The notes beneath the pieces were generated by a model. The model searched no databases and was not told the origin of the DNA. It saw only the letters and a program-made list of their open reading frames with translations. DNA of 64,000 nt, taken from assembly GCF_035989245.1 (NCBI RefSeq), contig NZ_JAYMFF010000009.1, positions 124,001-188,000 of the forward strand, written 5' to 3'. How positions within the stretch are numbered: the first letter of the stretch is position 1; the number at the start of each line of letters is the position of its first letter. The position numbers were made by a program, and so were the translations under genes. This DNA comes from Adlercreutzia wanghongyangiae (GTDB lineage: Bacteria; Actinomycetota; Coriobacteriia; Coriobacteriales; Eggerthellaceae). Shown piece after piece: positions 8,790 through 18,378 of this stretch.

Positions 8790-10120
8790 CGGCACTCCCC
8801 TTCCATCTCGTAGAGCAGCGTATCGGCGATGACGGTCTGCACGACCTCGCCGGGGTTGCCGCCATCAACATAGGTCACGCCGTCTACCTCGGGAGCCTGG
8901 CACTGAGCGCGGCCGTACAGCTGGCCGTCCTCCTCTGCCCCCTCCACCAGCACCGGCATGGCGCGTCCGATGCGCGCGGCCACCCGTGCCCCGCAGACCG
9001 TATCGGCCACGTCGCGCAGCACCTGGGCGCGCTCGAGCTTCTCGTCCTCGTCCAGCTGGTCGGGCAGGTCGAAGGCCTTCGTGCCCTCTTCCCGCGAATA
9101 GGGAAACACTCCCACGTAGTCGAAGGGCGCCTCCGCCACGAAATCGCACAGCGCCTCGAAATCGTCTTCGGTCTCGCCGGGAAAACCTGCGATGAGCGTG
9201 GTGCGCAGGGTGACATCGGGCACGAGTGCGCGAATATGGTCGATCAACGCCGCGAACTTCTCGGCCGAGCCGGCGCGGTTCATGGCACGCAGAAGCCGCG
9301 CGCTCACATGCTGGAGAGGTATATCCAGATAGGAGCACACATTCTCGCGCTGGGCCATAACGGCCAGCAGCGCGTCGGTGACGCCCTCGGGCTGCACGTA
9401 CATCACACGCAGCCACGTGTCGGGAAGCTCGACGGCCAGCTGGTCGACGAGCCATGCCAGATCGCGGTTGCCGGGCAGGTCTTGGCCCCAGCGGCCCGTA
9501 TCCTGGGCGATGAGCACGATCTCGCGGGCGCCCTCTTCCACCGCCCGGGCCGCATCGGCCCGAATGTCCTCGTAGCCGAAGCTGCGGTAGCGGCCCCGAA
9601 TGAGGGGGATGGTGCAATAGGAGCAGAAGCGGTCGCAGCCGTCAGATATCTTCACATAGGAGAAAACAGGGCCTGCCGCGTCCGCCGCATCGGACGGCGC
9701 GTCGCCGGATGCCGGTCCCGCCAAGGAGGCCACCACCTCGACGATGTCATCCTCTTTGCTGCAGGGAACGAAGGCCCGCGCCTCCACCAGCTCATCGGCC
9801 AGATCGTCGCCGTAGCGGGCCGGCATGCAGCCGGCCACCACGATAGAGGCGTCGCCGGCGGCCACCCGCGGCAGGGAGGCCGCCTCGAAGATGGCCTCGA
9901 GGCTCTCCTCGGTGGCAGCCTGAATGAACGAGCACGTATTGACAACGATGACGTCGGCCCCATCGGGTGCCTCGACGATGCGGTAGCCCGCCGCGGCGAG
10001 ACGACGCGCCATAGCCGCCGAATCGACTTCGTTTTTCGCACAGCCCATGGTCACAAGGCAGATACGCGGGGCGCACCCGGTGGCGGCGGGCGCGCCGGAG
10101 GCAGTAAACTCCATCGGCAT
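8786..10120 (-). CDS. rimO: Ribosomal protein S12 methylthiotransferase RimO
   Basis: Radical-SAM enzyme that methylthiolates the conserved aspartate of ribosomal protein S12. It has N-terminal cluster cysteines C27, C63 and C98, the radical-SAM motif CDRFCSYC (C162, C166, C169) and a C-terminal TRAM domain. The NxxCxxI motif NTCSFIQAATEES and the RWGQDL sequence mark it as RimO, not MiaB. It overlaps pgsA-cinA by 4 nt and follows yajQ by 8 nt. Confidence 0.95.
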   Translation of the reverse strand: MPMEFTASGAPAATGCAPRICLVTMGCAKNEVDSAAMARRLAAAGYRIVEAPDGADVIVVNTCSFIQAATEESLEAIFEAASLPRVAAGDASIVVAGCMPARYGDDLADELVEARAFVPCSKEDDIVEVVASLAGPASGDAPSDAADAAGPVFSYVKISDGCDRFCSYCTIPLIRGRYRSFGYEDIRADAARAVEEGAREIVLIAQDTGRWGQDLPGNRDLAWLVDQLAVELPDTWLRVMYVQPEGVTDALLAVMAQRENVCSYLDIPLQHVSARLLRAMNRAGSAEKFAALIDHIRALVPDVTLRTTLIAGFPGETEDDFEALCDFVAEAPFDYVGVFPYSREEGTKAFDLPDQLDEDEKLERAQVLRDVADTVCGARVAARIGRAMPVLVEGAEEDGQLYGRAQCQAPEVDGVTYVDGGNPGEVVQTVIADTLLYEMEGECR

Positions 10121-10128
10121 GCGAGCCT

Positions 10129-10626
10129 CTAGCGGTAGTTCACGTACTGGAGGGGCTGACCGTAGTCCTGCCCTTTCAGGAAGGCGATGACCTCTTGCAG
10201 GGTGTCGCGCGAGGGAGAGCTGACGCGCAGCTTGTCACCCTCGATGGTCACCTTGCACTTCAGCTTCTGGGCCTTGATGTCCTTGTTGATCTTGCCCGCC
10301 GTCTCCTTGTCGATGCCGTCGACGATGGTCGCCACGCGGCGCACCGTGCCGCCGGACGCGGCCTGCACATCGCCCCACTGCACCGCCGCCAGATCGATGC
10401 CACGCTTGATGAGCTTGCTGCCGATAACGTCGATCACCTGGCCGGCCACGAAGTCGGCCGGAGCGCTGACAGTCAGGGTGCCGGAACTCTTGTCCAAAGC
10501 GATCTCAGCCCCCGAGTCCTTCAAATCGTAACGCTGGGCAATCTCCTTCTTCGCCTGCTGAAAGGCGTTGTCGACCTCCTGGATGTCAACCGTGGAAACC
10601 ACATCGAAGCTGGACTCTTTGGCCAT
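10129..10626 (-). CDS. yajQ: YajQ family nucleotide-binding protein
   Basis: 165-residue member of the UPF0234/YajQ family, reported elsewhere to bind RNA, nucleotides or cyclic-di-GMP. The family opening SFDVVSTVDIQEVDNAFQQA and the GKINKDIKAQKLKCKVTIEG block are clear. The start at 10626 has GGAAAGGGAG upstream. It lies between the RodZ-like gene and rimO. A role in cyclic-di-GMP signalling here is not established. Confidence 0.9.
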   Translation of the reverse strand: MAKESSFDVVSTVDIQEVDNAFQQAKKEIAQRYDLKDSGAEIALDKSSGTLTVSAPADFVAGQVIDVIGSKLIKRGIDLAAVQWGDVQAASGGTVRRVATIVDGIDKETAGKINKDIKAQKLKCKVTIEGDKLRVSSPSRDTLQEVIAFLKGQDYGQPLQYVNYR

Positions 10627-10682
10627 GGGAACTCCCTTTCCGTGTCGTATGCCGTTTGCAGCCGCGTTATGGGGCCGCGAGA

Positions 10683-11786
10683 TCAGTTGTCGCTCGAGGA
10701 GGACGGGTCCTCCGCATCGCCATCGTCAGAGGAGCTGTCCTTCGACGAATCATCGCCGTCTTTGGAGGATGCCGCCCCGTCATCGGTGCCGCCGCCTACC
10801 CCGTTGTCCCGGCGCCACTCCTCCAGCACCTCGTCGAAATCGACGGTGTAGGAGTACACGCCCGACTTGGTCACGGTCGGCTCGACCGTCTTGCCGTCCA
10901 CCGCGATCTCCACATCGGCCAGATCGCCCGACACCACGAACTTCAGAGTATCGGTCACGTCGTAGGAGCCCTCGTCGGGACCGGTCACGGTGTCGGCCTT
11001 CTTGGTCTTGCCGTCCATGCTGATCTCAATGTACACCGACTTCCCGTCGGCCACCTTGTAGGTGAACTTGGCGCTGGTGGGCGCCACGGGCTGCACGGCG
11101 GGCGTCGCCGTGTCGGCGGCATCGCCGCTCGTGGAGCCGGTTTCGGTGCCGGCCGGGCTGGGCATGCCGGAGATGTGGATGGTGGGCGTGTCCTCGGCCG
11201 GGGCGGTCTTATTGCCCCCGAAGGCGAAGAACAGCACGACGATGAGCAGGATGAGAATAAGGGCCCCTATGCCGATAAGCGGCAGCATGGAGCCGAAATT
11301 GGCCGCGAAGCCCGGTGCCTGGCGCCCCTGCACCAAGTTGGTGTACTGGGGCTGGGAGGCCGCCGCCCGGCGCGAGCGCTCCTCGGAACGCGAGGGACGG
11401 CCGCCGCGCACGCGGGACGACGCCAGTCCGGCGTCGCGGCTCGCACGGGATGAGCTGCGGCGGCTGCCGGCGAAGTCGTCCTCCCGGTCGGAGAGCCGTC
11501 CGCGCTCCGACCGGGAGCTCACGGGACGACGGCCCGTTTCAAACTGATAGGCCTCGTCGCGGTAGGCCCGCGTGGCCTCGGTGGGGTTCACGCCCACCAG
11601 CCGCGCATAAGCGCCCACCATGTTCGACGTGTAGCCCCGCGGCGGCATGCGCGCGAAGTCGCCATCCTCGATGGCGCGCAGGATATCCGGGCGGATGCGC
11701 AGCTTGCGGGCGGCGCTCGCAAGGTCGATGCCCTTGCGCTCGCGCGCCATTCTGAGCGTGTCCCCGAAGGATGTCTGTCTCGCCAC
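10683..11786 (-). CDS. RodZ/YmfM-like helix-turn-helix membrane protein
   Basis: 367 residues, single-pass. An HTH_25 domain occupies about 5-75 (LRMARERKGIDLASAARKLR; GYTSNMVGAYARLVGVNP). An Arg/Ser-rich linker follows, then one membrane helix near 165-190, and an outer DUF4115-like beta domain to about 325. The protein ends in an acidic Ser/Asp tail. RodZ proteins link MreB filaments to the cell-wall machinery. The Bacillus homologue YmfM occupies the equivalent place upstream of pgsA. The start is a GTG at 11786. The cytoskeletal role is inferred from domain layout and synteny; the long Ser/Asp tail is unusual. Confidence 0.82.
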   Translation of the reverse strand: MARQTSFGDTLRMARERKGIDLASAARKLRIRPDILRAIEDGDFARMPPRGYTSNMVGAYARLVGVNPTEATRAYRDEAYQFETGRRPVSSRSERGRLSDREDDFAGSRRSSSRASRDAGLASSRVRGGRPSRSEERSRRAAASQPQYTNLVQGRQAPGFAANFGSMLPLIGIGALILILLIVVLFFAFGGNKTAPAEDTPTIHISGMPSPAGTETGSTSGDAADTATPAVQPVAPTSAKFTYKVADGKSVYIEISMDGKTKKADTVTGPDEGSYDVTDTLKFVVSGDLADVEIAVDGKTVEPTVTKSGVYSYTVDFDEVLEEWRRDNGVGGGTDDGAASSKDGDDSSKDSSSDDGDAEDPSSSSDN

Positions 11787-11844
11787 GGTTGCTACTCCTC
11801 TATATCATCGGCCGGTCGCGTCGTCGCACGACCGGCGAAGGTGC

Positions 11845-14448
11845 CTATTCGTCGTTGGCCTCGAAGGCCTTCAAGGTCTCGAGTTCCATCGCATCGACGA
11901 GGACCTCGCGCGGACGGCTGCCGTTAGCCGGCCCCACGATGCCCTTTTCTTCCAGCTGATCCATTATACGCCCGGCACGGGCATATCCGACCTTCAGGCG
12001 ACGCTGAAGATTAGATGTTGACCCCAAATCGCTTGAAACCACCACATCGGCTGCCTCCCACAGCAGCGGGTCGTCGTCCTCGGAGCCTCCGTCGCCGGCT
12101 GGCGAGGAATCGCCCAGGGTGACCACGTTGGTCTTCAGGATCTCGGAATGGTAATCGGGCTCGCCCTGGCTCTTCAGGTGCGCGACCACCGCGGCTATCT
12201 CGTCGTCGGACACGTAGGGCCCCTGCACGCGCACGGGCTTGGGGTACTCGGGCATGCCGATGAGCAGATCTCCGTGGCCGATGAGGTTCTCAGCGCCCGT
12301 GGAATCCAGAATGACGCGGGAATCGATGCCGCTGGCCACGGTAAGTCCGATGCGGCAGGTGATGTTCGCCTTGATGAGGCCTGTGACCACGTTGGTGGAG
12401 GGGCGCTGGGTGGCGATGATGAGGTGGATGCCCGCCGCGCGCGCCAGCTGGGCGATGCGGCTGATGGAGAACTCCACCTCCTTGCCGACGTTCATCATGA
12501 GGTCGGCAAGCTCGTCGATGACGATGACGATGTAGGGAATGGGCTCGCCGTAGGGGTTCTCGGGCGCCTCCTGGCCTGCCTTCTCGGCCGCAACGGCTGC
12601 GGCCACGGCAGCCTTCGCCTTCTCGTTGAAGGAGATGATGTTGCGCACGCCACACTTCGAGAACATCTTCAGGCGCCGCTCCATCTCGGCCACGGCCCAG
12701 GAAAGGGCGCTGGAGGCCTCGCGGCACTCGGTGACCACGGGCACGTAGAGGTGCGGGATGCCCTCATAGGGAGCGAACTCCACGCGCTTGGGATCCACCA
12801 TGATGAAGCGCACCTCGGCCGGGGTCGCCCGCATGAGAATGGACATGATCATGCCGTTCACCTCGACGGACTTGCCCGAGCCGGTGGTGCCGGCGATGAG
12901 CACATGGGGCATCTTGGCCAGGTCGTGCACGATGGCGTGGCCCTCCACGTCCTCGCCGATGGCCACCTGCAGGGGCCCCTCCCCCGCCGAGGCGAGCACC
13001 TCGGGCAGGTACACCATCTGGCGCTTGCGATTGGGCACCTCGATGCCCACGTAGTTCGTACCGGGAATGGGCGCGAAAATGCGCACGCCGGGGGCGGCGA
13101 GGGCCAGCGCGATGTCATCGGTGAGGTTGGTGACTTTGCTCACGCGCACGCCCGAGGGCAGATCCACCTTGAACAGCGTGACCGTGGGACCTTCCACCCA
13201 GCCTACCACGCTGGCCAGCACGCCGAAGTCCTCGAGGGTGCCCTGCAGCTCGGCGGCCACCTGGCGCAGCTCCTCCTCGGTGGAGCCGCGGCGCTGACCG
13301 GCGCCCGTGGCCAGAAGATCCATGGAGGGCAGCTGGAAGCCGTCGCGCGAGGGAGCCGGAGCGCTCGGCTTGGGCCGCGGGGCGGCCTTCGGCTGCTTCT
13401 TGCGCGGGGCCGGCTCCTCGGAGACAGCCGGCTCGGCATGCTTGCGCCCCAGCTTGCGGGTCATGGGGCGGGCCGGCTCGGCGGCCGAGATGTCCTCGAC
13501 AGCCGCGGTCTGGCGCGGATCGGGCGCCGGCGCGGGCACGGAAGCCGGATCGATGCGCTGGGTCACCCCGGCAGGCACGGGAACGTCATCGAGGCGCTGG
13601 GTGAGCGCGCCGGTCGCGGCCGGGGGAGCCGCGCGACTGCGCCGGCGGGGCTCCTCCTCCATGCCCAGGCGCGAGGTGACCGCTCCGGGCCTGAACATCG
13701 CCGGGGGCGCGTCGTCGCCCTCGGCGCTGTTCAGGGGCGCCGACGATCCACGGCCGCGGCGCATGGAGCCGAACAGCAGCCCCTCGGGCAGATAGGGCGC
13801 CCGGGCCGCCAGCTCCGCCTCGTGACGGGCGCGCACCTTCTCGATGAAGGCCGATACGGAAAACCCGATGACGATGACGCCGCCCAAGGCCACACCCAAA
13901 AGCAGGATAGCCGAGATGATGCCTCCGAACAGGGTGAGCCCCACCCAGGCCAGAGCCGCGCCCACGTAGCCGCCGTGGCCGACGAGGGCCTCGCGGACGA
14001 ACAGGTAGTCGGCGTTCGAACCGGACACGGGCGTGAACAGGGCGATAAGCCCCAGAAGCGCCACCAGGATGAGCCCCAGGCCCACGGTGATGCGCAGCGA
14101 CATGCGCTCCGACTGCTGACGGTAGAGCACCGTGCCGCCCACGGCCACCAGGAAAAAGGGCATAATGTAGCAGCCCACGCCGAACACGAGGTGCAGCGAC
14201 TCCGAAAGAAACGAGGTGACGATGGCCCCCGTGGGTGCCACGGCCGCGATGAACAGCACGATGCCGAGCAGGACGAAGCCCACGCCCACCATATCGCGCC
14301 GCGTGCGGTCGTCGAGGATGCGGGGCGCCGGTTCGACCTGGCGGCTGCGCGCTGCGCTGGGGCGCCTCGTCCCGCTCTTGGAAACACTGCCGCTTGCGTT
14401 CTTCTTCGATTGAGCTGCGTTTTTTGCTTGCTGCGGGTTTCGGGCCAC
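11845..14448 (-). CDS. ftsK: DNA translocase FtsK/SpoIIIE
   Basis: 867-residue hexameric DNA pump that clears chromosomes from the closing septum. Four or more membrane helices lie in about 52-210. A Pro/Ala/Arg-rich linker runs to about 385. The motor domain has the Walker A motif GTTGSGKS near 515-523 and Walker B around VIVIDELADLMM. The C-terminal gamma winged helix (RRLKVGYARAGRIMDQLEEK) reads polarity sequences. The start is a GTG at 14448, and its GGAGG site lies inside the last codons of rnj. Order and spacing suggest co-transcription with rnj and dapA. Confidence 0.96.
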   Translation of the reverse strand: MARNPQQAKNAAQSKKNASGSVSKSGTRRPSAARSRQVEPAPRILDDRTRRDMVGVGFVLLGIVLFIAAVAPTGAIVTSFLSESLHLVFGVGCYIMPFFLVAVGGTVLYRQQSERMSLRITVGLGLILVALLGLIALFTPVSGSNADYLFVREALVGHGGYVGAALAWVGLTLFGGIISAILLLGVALGGVIVIGFSVSAFIEKVRARHEAELAARAPYLPEGLLFGSMRRGRGSSAPLNSAEGDDAPPAMFRPGAVTSRLGMEEEPRRRSRAAPPAATGALTQRLDDVPVPAGVTQRIDPASVPAPAPDPRQTAAVEDISAAEPARPMTRKLGRKHAEPAVSEEPAPRKKQPKAAPRPKPSAPAPSRDGFQLPSMDLLATGAGQRRGSTEEELRQVAAELQGTLEDFGVLASVVGWVEGPTVTLFKVDLPSGVRVSKVTNLTDDIALALAAPGVRIFAPIPGTNYVGIEVPNRKRQMVYLPEVLASAGEGPLQVAIGEDVEGHAIVHDLAKMPHVLIAGTTGSGKSVEVNGMIMSILMRATPAEVRFIMVDPKRVEFAPYEGIPHLYVPVVTECREASSALSWAVAEMERRLKMFSKCGVRNIISFNEKAKAAVAAAVAAEKAGQEAPENPYGEPIPYIVIVIDELADLMMNVGKEVEFSISRIAQLARAAGIHLIIATQRPSTNVVTGLIKANITCRIGLTVASGIDSRVILDSTGAENLIGHGDLLIGMPEYPKPVRVQGPYVSDDEIAAVVAHLKSQGEPDYHSEILKTNVVTLGDSSPAGDGGSEDDDPLLWEAADVVVSSDLGSTSNLQRRLKVGYARAGRIMDQLEEKGIVGPANGSRPREVLVDAMELETLKAFEANDE

Positions 14449-14455
14449 GGGGAAT

Positions 14456-16399
14456 CTAAACCTCCAAGATGTTCACGACGACCATGGGGCGCTGCTTGGT
14501 GCGCTCCCACAACAGCGACAGCAGCGCATCGCGGGCCGCTTTGCGCAGCTCCTTCACGCCGCCGTCCTTGCCGAGGCACTTGCGCAGAGCGCCGGCCACG
14601 GTAGAGGCCGCCTCGTCGGCCAGATAGTAATCGTCGCCGCCGGTGATGCCGTGCATGGAAACCTGGATGTCGCCCACAACACGGCGGCCCTTCAGGTCCA
14701 CGGCGGCGGCCACGCTGGCAAAGCCCTGGTTGCCCAGGGTGTTGCGCTCGTCCAGCACGTCCTGGGAGGTGTCGCCCACCGACAGGCCATCCACGTAGAC
14801 GATACCCGAGGGCACGCCCTCGCCGCGCGCGATGCCCATGGCCGACAGCTCCAGCGAATCGCCGTTCTCCAGGATGTAGATGTTGTCGGCATCCACGCCC
14901 GTGGCCTCGGCCAGCTTCGCGTGGGCCCGCAGGTGCGTGGCCTCGCCGTGCACCGGCATGAAGGCCTTGGGCTTCACGAGGGTGAGCATGATCTTCAGTT
15001 CCTCGGCGCCCGCGTGGCCCGACACGTGCACCTTGCCGCGGCTCTTGTCGTACACATCGGCGCCGATCTTCGCCAGCGAGTTGATGACGCGGGTCACGGC
15101 CTTCTCGTTGCCGGGCACCGGCGTGGCCGAGATGATGACGGTGTCGCCCTCCTCGATCTCGATGGTTTTGTGCTCGCCGTTGGCGATGCGGCCGAGCGCG
15201 CTCAACGGCTCGCCCTGACTGCCCGTGCACATGATGACCACCTGGTCGGAGGGGATGCCCTTCAAGTCGTAGGCGTCGATGAGGTTGTCATCGGAGATCT
15301 TCAGATAGCCCAGACGGCGTGCGATGTCGGTGTTCTGGATCATGGAGCGCCCGGTGACAACCACCTTGCGGCCGTTCTTCACCGCCGCGTCGCAGATCTG
15401 CTGCATGCGGTGGATGTGGCTTGCGAAGCTGGCGATGATGACGCGGCCGCGGGCCTGGGAGATGATCTGGTCGAGAGTCTTGCCCACCTCGGCCTCGCTG
15501 GGCGTGAAGTTGGGGTTCATGGCGTTGGTGGAGTCGCTCATCATGAGATCGACGCCCTGCTCGGAAAAGCGCGCGATGGCGGCGAAGTCGGTGGTCACGC
15601 CGTCGATGGGCGTCTGGTCCAGCTTGAAGTCGCCGGTGTGCAGCACGTTGCCGGCCGGGCTCTGGATGAACAGGCCCACAGCGCCCGGGATGGAGTGGTT
15701 CACGGCGAAGAAGTCCACCTTGAAGCAGCCGAGCTTGATCTCCTCGCCCGACTTGATCTCGATGAGCTTCGCATTCTTGATCTTGTGCTCGGCGAACTTG
15801 CCCTCGATAAGGCCCAGCGTGAGCTTGGTGGCGTAGATGTTCACCGTGCGGTCGAGGTCCTTCAGCAGATAGGGCAGCGTGCCGGTGTGGTCCTCGTGGC
15901 CGTGGGTGATGATGATGCCGCGCAGCTTGTCGGCGTTCTCCAGCACATAGGTGTAGTCGGGCAGGATGAGATCGACGCCCGGATGGTCGTCGTCGGGAAA
16001 CATCAGCCCCGCGTCGTCCAGAATCATGTCGCCGCCGCACTCGAAGGCGGTCATGTTCTTGCCGATGGCGTCCAGGCCGCCCAGCGGGATGATGCGCAGC
16101 TTGGCGTTCGGGTCCTTCGACGCCTTCGAGCCGCGGCGCGACTTGCGGGCATCGGCGCGCTGGGTGCCGTCGGCCCCCTCGCCGCGCGAGAGCTGCGGAC
16201 GCTTGCGCTCCAGGTTCACGCGCTTGAAGGAGGTGTTGTTCTTGCGGTTGCCGCGCGAGCGGCCGCCGCTGCCGTTGCCGTTGCTCGCGGCGCCCTTATC
16301 GCCCTGGGACGCCTTTGCGGAGCCCCTGGACGAGCGGCCCTGCGAGCCCTCGCGGGCGGCCGTGGCCTTGTCTTGCTTTCCTTGTTGTTCCTTAGTCAT
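14456..16399 (-). CDS. rnj: Ribonuclease J
   Basis: Metallo-beta-lactamase/beta-CASP ribonuclease with 5'-3' exo- and endonuclease activity in mRNA decay and rRNA maturation. The metal motif ITHGHEDHTGT lies near residue 165. The later motifs HTGDFKLDQTP, VVVTGRSMIQN, MCTGSQGEP and VHVSGHAGAEE are all present. The first ~95 residues are a basic, Gly/Ser/Arg/Lys-rich tail that most homologues lack or have shorter. I chose the ATG at 16399 (647 aa, AGAAGGA upstream); the frame stays open further upstream only as antisense to dapA. It lies between dapA and ftsK, as rnjB does in Bacillus. Confidence 0.95.
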   Translation of the reverse strand: MTKEQQGKQDKATAAREGSQGRSSRGSAKASQGDKGAASNGNGSGGRSRGNRKNNTSFKRVNLERKRPQLSRGEGADGTQRADARKSRRGSKASKDPNAKLRIIPLGGLDAIGKNMTAFECGGDMILDDAGLMFPDDDHPGVDLILPDYTYVLENADKLRGIIITHGHEDHTGTLPYLLKDLDRTVNIYATKLTLGLIEGKFAEHKIKNAKLIEIKSGEEIKLGCFKVDFFAVNHSIPGAVGLFIQSPAGNVLHTGDFKLDQTPIDGVTTDFAAIARFSEQGVDLMMSDSTNAMNPNFTPSEAEVGKTLDQIISQARGRVIIASFASHIHRMQQICDAAVKNGRKVVVTGRSMIQNTDIARRLGYLKISDDNLIDAYDLKGIPSDQVVIMCTGSQGEPLSALGRIANGEHKTIEIEEGDTVIISATPVPGNEKAVTRVINSLAKIGADVYDKSRGKVHVSGHAGAEELKIMLTLVKPKAFMPVHGEATHLRAHAKLAEATGVDADNIYILENGDSLELSAMGIARGEGVPSGIVYVDGLSVGDTSQDVLDERNTLGNQGFASVAAAVDLKGRRVVGDIQVSMHGITGGDDYYLADEAASTVAGALRKCLGKDGGVKELRKAARDALLSLLWERTKQRPMVVVNILEV

Positions 16400-16430
16400 G
16401 TAAATCCTTCTGTATCTGGGTCTTTCTTGC

Positions 16431-16464
16431 AAAAAACGCCGACCCGCCCGTGGCGCGCCGGCGT
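16431..16464 (-). terminator. Terminator downstream of dapA
   Basis: On the minus strand ACGCCG ... CGGCGT encloses a GC-rich inner sequence and is followed by TTTTTTGC. It lies between the dapA stop and the rnj start, so rnj may depend on read-through or on its own promoter. Confidence 0.65.
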
Positions 16465-16485
16465 CTACCGTTTGACGGGACTCCC

Positions 16486-17388
16486 CTAATCCAGCACGCC
16501 CACCTCGCGCATGATGGCGGCCAGGCGCCGCGACTGCTCGGGCGTGGCATCCACCAAGGGCAGGCGCACGCCGCCCACGGGGAAGCCGGCGAGGTTCAGC
16601 GCCTCCTTCACCAAAATGGGGTTCGAGGTTTCGAACAAGCCGTTCATCAGGGGAAGCAGGGCCTCGTTGGCGGCCTCGGCGGCCTCCCACTCCTCGCGGG
16701 CGGCCAGGTTGATGATCTCCTTCATGCGCTCGGGCGCCACGTTGCCGATGGTGGAGATGACGCCCACCCCGCCCAGCTTCATGATGTCGAGGGTGGCCGA
16801 GTCGTCGCCCGAGTACACGTCGAAGCCCGCCGGGGCGTTGTCGATGATGAACTTCACCTGGTCCAAATTGCCCGAGGCCTCCTTGATGGCCACGATGTTG
16901 TCGCAGTTGTGGGCCAGGCGCAGGGTGGTCTCGCCCTCCATGTTGATGGAGCAGCGACCGGGGATGTTGTACAGGATGATGGGCATGTCCACCGCATTCG
17001 CAATGGTCTTGAAATGCTGGTAGAGGCCCTCCTGCGGAGGCTTGTTGTAGTAGGGCACCACGCACATGAAGCCGTCAACGCCGAGCTTCGCCGCGTCCTG
17101 GGCGAAGTACACCGTGTCGGCGGTGCAGTTGTCGCCCACGTTCGCGATGACCGGCACCCGCCCGTTCACGGCGCGCACCACGGCGCGAAACAGCTCAAGC
17201 TTCTGAGGGTAGAACACCGTGGGGCTCTCGCCGGTGGTGCCGTTGATGATGAGCGCATCGGAACCGCCGCGCACGAGGCGGTCGGCCAGCTCCTGGGCGC
17301 GATCGAGATCGAGCTCCAGATCACGGTTGAAGGGCGTGACCATGGCGGGAATCAAGCGTCCAAAACGGGGCTCTTTCTTGAACTGCAT
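16486..17388 (-). CDS. dapA: 4-hydroxy-tetrahydrodipicolinate synthase DapA
   Basis: Condenses pyruvate with aspartate semialdehyde, the first committed step to diaminopimelate and lysine. At 300 residues it has a normal TIM-barrel length. The Schiff-base lysine lies in AIKEASGNLDQ, the active-site tyrosine in YYNKPPQEGLYQHF, and YNIPGRCSINM and NGTTGESPT are typical. The ATG at 17388 has AGGAGA 6 nt upstream. DapB is the next gene upstream, so two successive pathway enzymes are encoded together. Confidence 0.97.
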   Translation of the reverse strand: MQFKKEPRFGRLIPAMVTPFNRDLELDLDRAQELADRLVRGGSDALIINGTTGESPTVFYPQKLELFRAVVRAVNGRVPVIANVGDNCTADTVYFAQDAAKLGVDGFMCVVPYYNKPPQEGLYQHFKTIANAVDMPIILYNIPGRCSINMEGETTLRLAHNCDNIVAIKEASGNLDQVKFIIDNAPAGFDVYSGDDSATLDIMKLGGVGVISTIGNVAPERMKEIINLAAREEWEAAEAANEALLPLMNGLFETSNPILVKEALNLAGFPVGGVRLPLVDATPEQSRRLAAIMREVGVLD

Positions 17389-17531
17389 TGACGATCTCCT
17401 TACTTACGCACCCGGTCGCGCAGCGAACCGGCACAACAGCACTGCTGGCTATTATGCCACCGATGTTCGCCCCCGTGAACAGCAACGGACGGAAGTTCGC
17501 CAAACGCACAACCAACCGCCCCGAAGTGCCG

Positions 17532-18305
17532 TTAGCCCATGAAGGATTCCAGGCCGACGATGAGGCCCTCGCGCTCCCCTACGCTGCGGATGCCCAAAAG
17601 CACACCGGGCATGTAGGAGTTTCGATCCCACGAGTCGTGACGGATGGTGAGCGTCTGACCCAGGGAGCCGAAGATAACCTCCTGGCTGGCCACATAGCCC
17701 ATGGAGCGCACCGCATGCACCGGCACGCCGTCGACGAGCGCCCCGCGCGCGCCTTCCGCTCCGGGCATCTCCGTCTCGCGGCCGGGGGCCTCGCTGACGC
17801 GGGGGCTGCGGGCCTCGGCGATGAGCTGCGCCGTGCGCACCGCAGTGCCCGAGGGCGCATCCTTCTTGTTGCAGTGGTGGAACTCGATGACCTCGGCCTC
17901 GGGGAAATAGGGCGCGGCGGCCTTCGCGAACTCCATCATGAGCACGGCGCCCGTGGTGAAGTTCGGCGCGTAGAACAGGCACGTGCCCGGTGCCGCGTCG
18001 GCGGCCAGCTGCGCGAGCGTCTCATTGGAAAGCCCCGTGGTGCCCACGACGCAATCCACTCCGGCCGGCAGCGCCATGGCCAGGTTGCCGGCCACCACGG
18101 AAGGCTGGGTGAAGTCCACAAGCACGTCGGCGTCCACGGCGTCCAGCGCCTCGGCCACCGAGGCGAACACCGGGAAGGTGCCCGCGGACTCCGTGCCGTG
18201 CGGGTCGATGCCGCAGACCACTTCCATGTCGTCAGCCGTCGTGACGGCGTCCACCACCGCAGACCCCATCCGACCCGCATACCCCGCAACAGCAACTCGA
18301 ATCAT
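17532..18305 (-). CDS. dapB: 4-hydroxy-tetrahydrodipicolinate reductase DapB
   Basis: NAD(P)H-dependent reductase acting directly after DapA. The nucleotide motif VAVAGYAGRMGSAV starts at residue 4. The substrate motif IEFHHCNKKDAPSGTA and the VGTTGLS segment are characteristic. At 257 residues it has the usual length. The ATG at 18305 is chosen for GGAGA just upstream; a longer in-frame start at 18449 would run through a structured repeat. The 142-bp gap to dapA shows no clear promoter. Confidence 0.96.
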   Translation of the reverse strand: MIRVAVAGYAGRMGSAVVDAVTTADDMEVVCGIDPHGTESAGTFPVFASVAEALDAVDADVLVDFTQPSVVAGNLAMALPAGVDCVVGTTGLSNETLAQLAADAAPGTCLFYAPNFTTGAVLMMEFAKAAAPYFPEAEVIEFHHCNKKDAPSGTAVRTAQLIAEARSPRVSEAPGRETEMPGAEGARGALVDGVPVHAVRSMGYVASQEVIFGSLGQTLTIRHDSWDRNSYMPGVLLGIRSVGEREGLIVGLESFMG

Positions 18306-18378
18306 CTCAAATCTCCTCATAGAACAAGAGCTACAACAAAGTAAGTGATAAAAGAATACAGCAATGTGAGAGCGTAGA

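Noticed and set aside
12148..14604. 818-codon open frame on the plus strand across ftsK
   Set aside because: Antisense shadow of FtsK with His/Gly/Arg-rich composition and no recognisable domain.
14456..17065. 869-residue RNase J with a 222-residue N-terminal extension
   Set aside because: The extra part is antisense-frame translation of dapA and crosses its terminator. The ATG at 16399 has a proper RBS.
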